From contig JBBEBR010000019.1 of NCBI GenBank assembly GCA_040882225.1, positions 1 to 64,000 of the forward strand: a stretch of 64,000 bases of DNA, read 5' to 3'. The notes beneath the pieces were generated by a model. That model was not told the DNA's origin. It did no database searches and was given only the letters and a program-made list of their open reading frames with translations. The stretch is from Gracilimonas sp040882225. GTDB lineage: Bacteria > Bacteroidota > Rhodothermia > Balneolales > Balneolaceae. Within the stretch, counting starts at the first letter, position 1; every line of letters starts with the position of its first letter. Both the position numbers and the translations under genes were made by a program. Below, one piece after another: positions 57,240 through 64,000 of this stretch.

Positions 57240-57990
57240 AATCGACTCAAATTCAGCTATCAGCTATCAGCTATCAGCTATCAGGATTCAGAATTCTGAA
57301 TATCTCCCACCAAGTCTTTCTGAAGGTACACCTGAAGAATCTGAGCTGGAAATGATTCGTCCAATATTCAATAACCAATCTTCAACTAAGAATATTCAAT
57401 GATGAGGGGGTGAGGGATGTTATTTTGAGAAGGCGGAATCCTGAATTCAGGAGTCTGAATTTAGGAGGAAGAAGTGTCGATAGATCTAAATTCAGCTATC
57501 AGCGGTCAGAATTCTGAATAAATCCCCCACCAAGTCTTTCTGAAGGTACACCTGAAGAATCTGAGCTGGAAATGATTACAACGTCCATTGTTCAATAACC
57601 AATTTTCAACAAGGAATATTCAATGATGAAGGGGTGAGGGCTGTTATTTTGAGAAGGCGGAATTCTGAATTCAGGAGTCTGAATTTAGGAGGAAGAAGTG
57701 CCGATGGATCCAAATTCAGCTATCAGCTATCAGCTATCAGCGGTCAGTCAGGATTCTGAATAAATCCCCCACCAAGTCTTTCTGAAGGTACACCTGAAGA
57801 ATCTGAGNNNNNNNNNNNNNNNNNNNNNNNNNNNNNNNNNNNNNNNNNNNNNNNNNNNNNNNNNNNNNNNNNNNNNNNNNNNNNNNNNNNNNNNNNNNNN
57901 NNNNNNNCATTGTTCAATAACCAATTTTCAACAAGGAATATTCAATGATGAAGGGGTGAGGGATGTTGTTTCTATCAGCGGTCAGTCAGG
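57240..57990. repeat. 220-242-bp tandem repeat with (AGCTATC)n microsatellites
   Basis: The word CCCACCAAGTCTTTCTGAAG recurs at 57306, 57526 and 57768 (spacing 220 and 242 bp), with the full unit including CAATATTCAATGATGAAGG. Length differs because each copy holds a different number of AGCTATC 7-mers (about four to five, one and three). A gap of N follows the third copy. It is non-coding. Confidence 0.85.
57808..57907. other. Assembly gap (100 N) in the 220-242-bp repeat
   Basis: Exactly 100 N. By comparison with the second copy, 20 bp (CTGGAAATGATTACAACGTC) are missing, or that plus whole units. Confidence 0.95.
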
Positions 57991-58084
57991 ATTCTTCACA
58001 TCTCACATCTAAAATCACACATCTATTCCATTTGTATTAATTTTTCTTACAAGTTTTGTAATAAATCATAAAGTTCTTAACTTT

Positions 58085-58101
58085 GAGTAACAAAATTACT
58101 C
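58085..58101 (+). promoter_or_regulatory. Inverted repeat before the zinc-finger gene
   Basis: GAGTAA-CAAAA-TTACTC, 6-bp arms, 12 bp before the ATG at 58113. It may be an operator or leader hairpin. Confidence 0.4.
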
Positions 58102-58112
58102 GGAGAAGTAAC

Positions 58113-58301
58113 ATGAGTATGAATAACACACACGAACATTGCACCGATTGCGGTGGATCATTGAAACCGGCCGAAAAAACTTTTGTTGTTGGCTATCATT
58201 CCCAAAGAGATACGGAGGTGGTACGGAATATCCCTACCATGGTTTGTACGGAGTGTAAGCTGGAATGGATTATCGGCAAAAGACAAAACAGTAGGCAATA
58301 A
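58113..58301 (+). CDS. YgiT-type small zinc-finger protein
   Basis: This 62-residue protein has two C-x-x-C pairs (H-C-T-D-C-G-G and V-C-T-E-C), spaced like the zinc-binding N-terminal domain of YgiT/MqsA antitoxins. The DNA-binding HTH half of MqsA is missing, so it is a stand-alone zinc finger. The V-V-G-Y-H-S-Q-R-D-T insert is not a known motif. The ATG at 58113 is used; an upstream TTG at 58083 also opens the frame. No toxin gene is adjacent. Confidence 0.75.
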   Translation: MSMNNTHEHCTDCGGSLKPAEKTFVVGYHSQRDTEVVRNIPTMVCTECKLEWIIGKRQNSRQ

Positions 58302-58377
58302 ATTTAAATTCAAGATTTAAAATTTAAGATTAACAGATCAATTCTAAATCTTAAATCTTTCATTTTGAATCCCTCAA

Positions 58378-58902
58378 ATGCTCGATACCCTCATTCAATC
58401 TAAAACCCGTCTGAAGCTATTGCTTCGCTTTTTCCTGAACCCGGAAAGCAGTGCGTATTTGCGCGGACTGGCACAGGAGTTTGAGGAGAGCACCAACTCT
58501 GTACGCATAGAGCTGAATCGCTTTGAGGAAGCCGGCCTTATTGAGGCTCATAAATCCGGCAATAAAAAAATGTACAAAGTGAACACGAAGTTCCCTATGT
58601 TTGCCGAGCTCCAACGCATTGCTTTTAACCATTTTGGCATCGATAAAATACTGGAGCAGGTGGTACAGAAACTCGGGGATGTGCAGGCGGTTTATCTCAC
58701 CGGAGACTTGGCGCGGGGACTGGATTCTTCTATCATCGATTTAAGCCTGATAGGAAATGACATTGACCGCCAGTTTTTGGCTAAAGCGGTGGAGAAAGCC
58801 GAGAAGATGATTGAGCGCAGAATTCGTACAATGGTTTTTAACCTGGACGAGGAAATTGTAATCGAGGAGCCGAAGCTGCTGATATATGGGAAAGAAGGGT
58901 GA
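58378..58902 (+). CDS. Winged-helix regulator with nucleotidyltransferase-like C-terminal part
   Basis: This 174-residue protein has an N-terminal winged helix (L-L-R-F-F-L-N-P, Y-L-R-G-L-A-Q-E-F-E-E-S-T-N-S-V-R-I-E-L-N-R-F-E-E-A-G-L-I) and a C-terminal half resembling an MNT-type nucleotidyltransferase fold (V-Y-L-T-G-D-L-A-R-G-L-D-S-S-I-I-D-L-S-L-I-G). The usual G-S...D-x-D catalytic set is altered (G-D-L-A, I-D-L), so the domain may be non-catalytic. This protein type is common beside polysaccharide genes in Bacteroidota. It precedes wzi and the wbp genes and could regulate them (inference). Confidence 0.8.
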   Translation: MLDTLIQSKTRLKLLLRFFLNPESSAYLRGLAQEFEESTNSVRIELNRFEEAGLIEAHKSGNKKMYKVNTKFPMFAELQRIAFNHFGIDKILEQVVQKLGDVQAVYLTGDLARGLDSSIIDLSLIGNDIDRQFLAKAVEKAEKMIERRIRTMVFNLDEEIVIEEPKLLIYGKEG

Positions 58903-58924
58903 TTCAAGATTTAAAATTCAAGAT

Positions 58925-59487
58925 TACGGCTTGTCTTTGCGAGGAGGCAATACCGTGTTGAAGTTCATAAATTCTAACGACGAAGCAATCTCCAGTAACC
59001 AATGATGAATGTTGAAATGAAACATAACAACGCTCTTTTTTGTCATCTTGAGCGAGAGGTAGCCAGCGAAGGAATATACAATAGATCGCGAAAGATCTCC
59101 GGGGTTGGAGGGGTTGATGACTCGGATAATGACCTCCTCTGTCTCCTCCTGAAGGAGGAGGACGCGTTGGTTGAGCCTGGAGTTTCGTGTTTCGAATTCC
59201 GAGGTGCGGGTTACGGCTTGTCTTTGCGAGGAGGCAATACCGTGTTGAAGTTCATAAATTCTAACGACGAAGCAATCTCCAGTAACCAATGATGAATGTT
59301 GAAATGAAACATAACAACGCTCTTTTTTGTCATCTTGAGCGAGAGGTAGCCAGCGAAGGAATATACAATAGATCGCGAAAGATCTCCGGGGTTGGAGGGG
59401 TTGATGACTCGGATAATGACCTCCTCTGTCTCCTCCTGAAGGAGGAGGACGCGTTGGTTGAGCCTGGAGTTTCGTGTTTCGAATTAC
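58925..59487. repeat. 287-bp tandem duplication
   Basis: TACGGCTTGTCTTTGCGAGG begins at 58925 and again at 59212, 287 bp apart, and the two copies are essentially identical up to TTTCGAATT. The unit contains GTCATCTTGAGCG...CGAAAGATCTCCGGGG, the same dispersed element as in 61.0-61.9 kb, and the palindrome CTCCTCCTGAAGGAGGAG. Frames at 59002-59292 and 59289-59504 are identical translations of the repeat, not genes. Confidence 0.9.
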
Positions 59488-59525
59488 TCAATACTAATTA
59501 CTAAGTACTCACTACTAACAAAACA

Positions 59526-61022
59526 ATGAAAACCCTCCTCTACATAAGCCTGTTTAGTTGCATCAGCAGTGCGGTGATTGCCCAGGTGAGGAGTGGGGAT
59601 GAGACGGCTGACTTTAAGCTGAAGGCGGGTACTATTTTTACTTCGAATGTGAGCGGCCTGAATAGCGAGCTGCCTTTTTGGCTGCATGCCAACCGGGATG
59701 GCACTATTGATCAGTCTTCTGCTAATGCCCTGTTGTATGTTGACGGCTCTTCTTATTTATATAAAGGACGTGATTTTTCTGTAGAAACCGGCGGACGGTT
59801 CATTTCCCGCTACTCCGATGATTCTGCCATTAATTTTAATGAGCTGTATGTACATGCAACCGCATATAGTTTTAAGCTCTCTGCCGGCAGATTTATTGAT
59901 CCGCTGGCATCCAAGGAAGACGAACTTTCTACGGGTTCATTTATGATCAGCCGTAATGCGACACCTATTCCCAAAGTCGCTTTTTATACGGACGGCTTTA
60001 CCGGCGTGCCGGGCACACAGGGTATCATCCGTTACAACGCGCTTTTTGCACACGGATGGTTTGAAGATGACCGATATGTGCAAAGCCCTTACCTCCACCA
60101 AAAATATTTTTACCTGAGTATTAAATACGCTTTTTTTGATGCCGTAGGCGGAATTGTTCATAATGTGCAATGGGCGGGAGAAAGTCAGAATCCGAATGTT
60201 GGACAACTTCCTTCGGGATGGGATACGTTTTCAACAGTGGTTTTTGCAAGGGGTTCAAAGAATGAAGATGCACCCGGTGGCGAGCAAACTAATGCCGTGG
60301 GTAACTCCGTGGCCGCCTATGATTTCAGCCTGGGGCTGTTCTTTAAAGATTTTGACATGCGCGCCTACCGCCTTTTTTACCTCGAAGATAAAGTCTCCAC
60401 ACGCTTCCGGAGTCCCTGGGACGGAGTCTGGGGCTTGACCATAAAGCCGAAAAATATCCCACTCGTTAAAAACTTTCTTTGGGAACATATAAATACCAAA
60501 CGGCAGGATTCCTTTGATTTTGAACCTTATGGAACCTCCCGATATTATAACAATTTTATTTACAGAACCGGCTGGACCTACAACCGCAGGGTAATTGGGA
60601 ATCCATTGTTGTTATCCGATGGGGCTGATGGGTCCGATGATTACCCGGTGTACAACAATATTATTATTGGCCACCATTTTGGGATATCAGGTAGTTTATT
60701 AGCTGATATAAATTTTACCATTAAATACACCTTTACAAGAAATTACGGGGTTTTTGAGGAGCAGATAATCACTCAATATCATTATTCCGAGTGCAGTGAT
60801 ATACCCGACACAATTTGTGCAGACTTACGGCCTTTGGAAGAGGTGAAGAAAATAAATCACTCCTTTATTCTCGAAGTGAGTTCTACTATTCCGAATAATG
60901 AATCCATAAAGTACGGGGTTTCTTTAACCTCTGATTTTGGTGAATTGTATGGTGATCGGTTGGGTTTGATGGTGAATTTGGAATGGGAAATTCAAGATTT
61001 AAAATTAAGGATTAAAGATTGA
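59526..61022 (+). CDS. wzi: Capsule assembly Wzi family protein
   Basis: This 498-residue outer-membrane protein has a signal peptide (ends V-I-A-Q, about residue 20) and the Wzi beta-barrel pattern: L-P-F-W-L-H-A-N-R-D-G near the start, L-S-A-G-R-F-I-D (family G-R), and a barrel of alternating strands with many aromatic residues. Wzi is a lectin that ties capsule to the cell surface. The last ten codons (I-Q-D-L-K-L-R-I-K-D) lie in a TTCAAGATTTAAAATTAAGG tract of the dispersed 7-mer repeat, so the C-terminus has been extended or replaced by repeat DNA. It starts a polysaccharide region with the wbp genes. Confidence 0.85.
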   Translation: MKTLLYISLFSCISSAVIAQVRSGDETADFKLKAGTIFTSNVSGLNSELPFWLHANRDGTIDQSSANALLYVDGSSYLYKGRDFSVETGGRFISRYSDDSAINFNELYVHATAYSFKLSAGRFIDPLASKEDELSTGSFMISRNATPIPKVAFYTDGFTGVPGTQGIIRYNALFAHGWFEDDRYVQSPYLHQKYFYLSIKYAFFDAVGGIVHNVQWAGESQNPNVGQLPSGWDTFSTVVFARGSKNEDAPGGEQTNAVGNSVAAYDFSLGLFFKDFDMRAYRLFYLEDKVSTRFRSPWDGVWGLTIKPKNIPLVKNFLWEHINTKRQDSFDFEPYGTSRYYNNFIYRTGWTYNRRVIGNPLLLSDGADGSDDYPVYNNIIIGHHFGISGSLLADINFTIKYTFTRNYGVFEEQIITQYHYSECSDIPDTICADLRPLEEVKKINHSFILEVSSTIPNNESIKYGVSLTSDFGELYGDRLGLMVNLEWEIQDLKLRIKD

Positions 61023-61039
61023 AACAACATAGCAACACC

Positions 61040-61960
61040 CTCTTTTGTCATCTTGAGCGCACAGAAAGTAGCGAAGGAATACACACTATATCGCGAAAGA
61101 TCTCCGGGGATGCAAGGGTTAATGGCTTGAATAATGATTTGGGAGCTCGTTCAAAGAATAATGACCTCCTCTGTCTCCTCCATGGGAAGAGATTAAAGAT
61201 TAAAGATTCAAGATTTAAGATTCCATGTCATCCTGAGCATACCTGCGAAGGATCTTTGCCTTTGATGGAACGAAGGCTTACTCCAAACAGGGAAAACAAC
61301 AAAGCACCACTCCCTTGTCATCTTGAGCGTACAATAGCTAGCGAAGGCAAGGAAAGTAGGACGCCAAAGATCTCCGGGGATGCAAGGGTTAATGGCTTGA
61401 ATAATGATTTGGGAGCTCGTTCAAAGAATAATGACCTCCTCTGTCTCCTCCATGNNNNNNNNNNNNNNNNNNNNNNNNNNNNNNNNNNNNNNNNNNNNNN
61501 NNNNNNNNNNNNNNNNNNNNNNNNNNNNNNNNNNNNNNNNNNNNNNNNNNNNNNAAGGCAAGGAAAGTAGGACGCCAAAGATCTCCGGGGATGCAAGGGT
61601 TAATGGCTTAAATAATGATTTGGGAGCTCGTTCAAAGAATAATGACCTCCTCTGTCTCCTCCATGGGAAGAGATTAAAGATTAAAGATTCAAGATTTAAG
61701 ATTCCATGTCATCCTGAGCATACCTGCGAAGGATCTTTGCCTTTGATGGAACGAAGGCTTACTCCAAACAGGGAAAACAACAAAGCACCACTCCCTTGTC
61801 ATCTTGAGCGTACAATAGCTAGCGAAGGCAAGGAAAGTAGGACGCCAAAGATCTCCGGGGATGCAAGGGTTAATGGCTTAAATAATGATTTGGGAGCTCG
61901 TTCAAAGAATAATGACCTCCTCTGTCTCCTCCTGAAGGAGGAGGACTCGTTGGTTGAGTC
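61040..61960. repeat. 270-bp tandem repeat with dispersed elements
   Basis: The word TCTCCGGGGATGCAAGGGTT occurs at 61101, 61371, 61582 and 61852. Pairs are 270 bp apart except across the gap. The unit includes TTAATGGCTT...AATGATTTGGGAGCTCG, 7-mer AAGATT tracts, CATCCTGAGCATACCTGCG and CATCTTGAGCG. Neighbouring copies are nearly identical (one C/A or G/A change each). Long frames through it (61019-61570, 61404-62018) are not genes. Confidence 0.88.
61455..61554. other. Assembly gap (100 N) in the 270-bp repeat
   Basis: Exactly 100 N. The complete copy next to it implies that 159 bp are missing, or 159 bp plus multiples of 270. Confidence 0.95.
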
Positions 61961-62040
61961 TGGGGTCTCGTGTTGCGGAGTTCGGGTATCGGGTTGCGAG
62001 TCGCGAAAGAACAATTAATAAAAAAAATAAAAATACATTC

Positions 62041-63372
62041 ATGGGTATAGATAATCTGCTCACAAAAATAGAGCAAAAAGAATTCAAAATCGGAATCGTG
62101 GGTTTGGGGTACGTCGGTCTGCCGCTTATGTGGACTTTTCACAAAGTAGGAATGCCGGTTATTGGCTACGATATTGACCGGAGTAAAGTCGATAACCTGA
62201 ATAAAGGCATTCCATACATCAAGCATTTGGGCACGGAGATGATGGAGACCCTCGCTAAATCTGACCGCTGCGATGCCACCACTGATTTCACCCGACTTTC
62301 CGAAGCCGATGCTATTCTGATGTGTGTGCCCACTCCGCTGGACGAGCACCGCGAGCCGGATATGAGTTATGTGGAAAAAACCACGGAAACTGTAAGCAAG
62401 TACCTGCGCAAAGGTCAGCTGGTGATTCTTGAAAGCACCACATGGCCGGGGACAACGGAAGAGCTGATGATTCCTATCCTGGAAGAAAACTCAGGATTAA
62501 AAGCCGGAACAGATTTTTATGTCGCCTACAGCCCCGAACGGGAAGACCCTGGTAATCCGGACTTTAATACGGCCAAAATACCAAAAGTAGTAGGTGCACA
62601 TGGGGAAGAGGCTTTGAAATTAGCCCTGGCTATGTACGATACCGCCATTGTGCAGACCGTTCCGGTTTCTGACTGCAAGACCGCCGAAGCTGTTAAGCTG
62701 ACCGAAAATATCTTTCGCTCGGTAAATATAGCGCTGGTAAATGAGCTGAAAGTGGTATTTGAAGCTATGGGAATAAATGTACACGAAGTCCTTGATGCGG
62801 CGGCAACCAAACCCTTCGGTTTTATGAAATTCACACCCGGACCCGGACTGGGAGGGCACTGTATTCCCATTGATCCTTTTTACCTGACCTGGAAAGCCCG
62901 CGAGTTTGAAAAGAACACCCGCTTTATTGAACTGGCCGGAGAGGTAAATACCGATATGCCCCACTACGTATTAGAGCGCACCATCCTTGCGATGAACGAG
63001 CACCGGAAAGCAATGAAAGGCTCAAAAATATTGGTCATTGGATTAGCCTATAAACCGGACGTAGATGACATGCGGGAATCTCCCACGTTTAAGATTTTTG
63101 ATCTGCTAAAAGGTGTGGGAGCAGAAATTGACTATTACGATCCTTTCATCCCCAAAATCTGGCCAACACGAGAACACGCCGAGTATACAGGAAAGGAATC
63201 CATCAACTGGAATAAAGAAACGGTCTCTTCCTACGATGCGGTAGTAATCTCCACTAACCATTCTGCTATTGACTATGCAGAGTTAGCCGGCTGGTCTAAT
63301 TGTATCATAGACACCAGAAACGCGATGAAAGACGTGAAGCAAAAAAATAACTTTCATATTTGGAAAGCATAA
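62041..63372 (+). CDS. wbpA: UDP-N-acetylglucosamine 6-dehydrogenase (WbpA-like)
   Basis: This 443-residue protein is a UDP-sugar dehydrogenase. It has I-G-I-V-G-L-G-Y-V-G-L-P-L near the start, V-P-T-P-L and E-S-T-T-W-P-G-T-T-E, S-P-E-R-E-D-P-G as substrate loop, and K-L-T-E-N-I-F-R (catalytic Lys region). G-P-G-L-G-G-H-C-I-P-I-D-P-F-Y-L carries the catalytic Cys, and there is an end domain with L-G-L-A-Y-K-x-x-V-D-D-M-R-E-S-P. The G-H-C-I-P-I-D-P-F variant is typical of WbpA-type enzymes, which make UDP-GlcNAc uronate. The ATG at 62041 fits the family; 61954 would start inside the repeat. A WbpB-like gene follows 4 bp later. Confidence 0.9.
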   Translation: MGIDNLLTKIEQKEFKIGIVGLGYVGLPLMWTFHKVGMPVIGYDIDRSKVDNLNKGIPYIKHLGTEMMETLAKSDRCDATTDFTRLSEADAILMCVPTPLDEHREPDMSYVEKTTETVSKYLRKGQLVILESTTWPGTTEELMIPILEENSGLKAGTDFYVAYSPEREDPGNPDFNTAKIPKVVGAHGEEALKLALAMYDTAIVQTVPVSDCKTAEAVKLTENIFRSVNIALVNELKVVFEAMGINVHEVLDAAATKPFGFMKFTPGPGLGGHCIPIDPFYLTWKAREFEKNTRFIELAGEVNTDMPHYVLERTILAMNEHRKAMKGSKILVIGLAYKPDVDDMRESPTFKIFDLLKGVGAEIDYYDPFIPKIWPTREHAEYTGKESINWNKETVSSYDAVVISTNHSAIDYAELAGWSNCIIDTRNAMKDVKQKNNFHIWKA

Positions 63373-63376
63373 TAAA

Positions 63377-64000
63377 ATGAAAAATTTTGCACTTACCGGA
63401 TTAGCCGGTTATATAGCACCGCGACATTTACAAGCCATTAAAGATACTGGAAACCAGTTAGTAGCAGCAGTTGATTCTCATGACAGTGTGGGTATTATTG
63501 ACAGTTACTTTCCAAATGCCAGTTTCTTTACAGAGTATGAACGTTTTGATCGGCATTTAGAGAAAAACAGAAGAGCAAAAAGTGGCGAAGCGATAGATTA
63601 CCTCTCGGTATGTGCCCCTAATCATTTACATGATGCACATATTCGAACGGCGTTACGTGTTGGGGCAGATGCTATTTGCGAGAAGCCATTGGTGCTGAAC
63701 CCGTGGAACCTGGATATATTGGAGGAACTGGAAGAAGAATATAAGCAGCGGGTATGGACCATCCTTCAGCTAAGAGTTCATCCATCTCTTATTGAGTTGA
63801 AAAAGAAACTCACTGCTAATCAAAACGGGAAAAGACATAAGATAAAGTTGTCTTATATAACCTCTCGTGGCCTGTGGTATCACTATTCCTGGAAGGGTGA
63901 TGAGGAGAAGTCTGGAGGAATAGGTACAAATATCGGCGTTCATTTCTTTGACATGTTGATGTGGCTTTTTGGCCCTGCTCAGACTATAGAACTTTATGTT
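63377..64000 (+). CDS. wbpB: Gfo/Idh/MocA-family oxidoreductase, WbpB-like (partial, runs off window)
   Basis: The frame opens at 63377 (4 bp after wbpA) and continues to base 64000 without a stop, giving 208 codons. It starts M-K-N-F-A-L-T-G-L-A-G-Y-I-A-P-R-H (Rossmann motif G-x-A-G-Y-I-A-x-x-H as in WlbA/WbpB), then S-V-C-A-P-N-H-L-H-D-A-H, E-K-P-L-V-L-N-P and G-G-I-G-T-N-I-G-V-H-F-F-D. WbpB oxidises C3 of UDP-GlcNAcA, the second step to UDP-2,3-diacetamido-mannuronate. The order wbpA-wbpB fits such a pathway. The remaining genes (wbpE, wbpD, wbpI types) would lie to the right. Confidence 0.85.
   Translation, partial: MKNFALTGLAGYIAPRHLQAIKDTGNQLVAAVDSHDSVGIIDSYFPNASFFTEYERFDRHLEKNRRAKSGEAIDYLSVCAPNHLHDAHIRTALRVGADAICEKPLVLNPWNLDILEELEEEYKQRVWTILQLRVHPSLIELKKKLTANQNGKRHKIKLSYITSRGLWYHYSWKGDEEKSGGIGTNIGVHFFDMLMWLFGPAQTIELYV

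Noticed and set aside
57240..57990. Possible CRISPR array
   Set aside because: Units are over 200 bp with no short regular repeats or unique spacers, and no cas genes are nearby.
59002..59504. Two identical N-terminal frames starting M-M-N-V-E-M-K-H
   Set aside because: They are the two copies of the 287-bp duplication. The peptide is a translation of a dispersed intergenic element.
61019..62018. Long frames of 183 and 204 codons before wbpA
   Set aside because: They translate the 270-bp repeat and the N gap.

Overview
The window looks like a chromosome segment from a Bacteroidota-type bacterium, most likely of the Balneolota/Balneolaceae group (inference). The reasons are PNPFNP-type C-terminal sorting domains, TAnnTTTG-type -7 promoter elements, few Shine-Dalgarno sites, an SprA-like barrel protein, a split nuoLMN cluster and an ExbB/ExbD/ExbD set next to a large TonB-dependent receptor. 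No rRNA, tRNA or CRISPR array was recognised. Three runs of exactly 100 N mark assembly gaps, and each lies inside a tandem repeat.

1-8.9 kb: a chromosomal integron cassette array, all cassettes in + orientation. About ten attC-like sites separate AT-rich cassettes. The cassettes encode a proteasome-like Ntn hydrolase, lipoproteins, an LpxR-like lipid A deacylase, a Crp-like regulator with a DUF6326 membrane protein, three toxin-antitoxin pairs (HigBA-like, Phd/ParE-like, RelB/YafQ-like) and a DHFR-like reductase. The integrase should lie left of base 1. attC sites at the right-hand end are decayed, as expected for the oldest cassettes.

8.95-22.3 kb: a redox/electrophile-stress gene set that appears to be one regulon. 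Four promoters (before 9059, 11598, 19152 and 20144) share the same architecture: two 14-bp FNR-like boxes, a 9-bp spacer between them, then exactly 22 bp to a TAAnTT -7 element. A Crp/Fnr-family gene at 10841 has the E-x-x-S-R recognition helix expected for TTGA half-sites. The predicted targets are two YceI proteins, an FNO-like reductase, an NmrA-type oxidoreductase, a FrnE-like DsbA, an FMN reductase, a VOC protein, a pirin, two SDRs and a type II NADH dehydrogenase. The cluster is interrupted at 16.5-19.0 kb by an insertion-like stretch with a deaminase-HATPase-winged-helix fusion and remnants of a DprA/LOG-like gene and a tyrosine recombinase.

22.4-47.3 kb: mostly core genes. These are DUF4256/YdeI genes with duplication scars, nuoL-nuoM-phhB-nuoN, an RHH/PIN toxin-antitoxin pair, rpsF-rpsR-rplI, dsbD, an SprA-like barrel, exbB-exbD-exbD, thiL, ftsH, a TonB-dependent receptor and its sorting-domain partner.

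47.9-51.6 kb: an arsenic operon (arsR, arsM, LMW-PTP-type arsC, acr3) ending in a VKOR gene. 51.6-62 kb: scattered genes (queD, a methyltransferase, a secreted EEP-family nuclease-like protein, a cupin, a small zinc finger, a winged-helix/MNT-like regulator, wzi) embedded in dispersed palindromes, 7-bp microsatellites and 135-, 220-242-, 270- and 287-bp tandem repeats. 62.0-64 kb: the start of a surface polysaccharide cluster (WbpA-like and WbpB-like genes for an amino-sugar uronate), cut by the window end.
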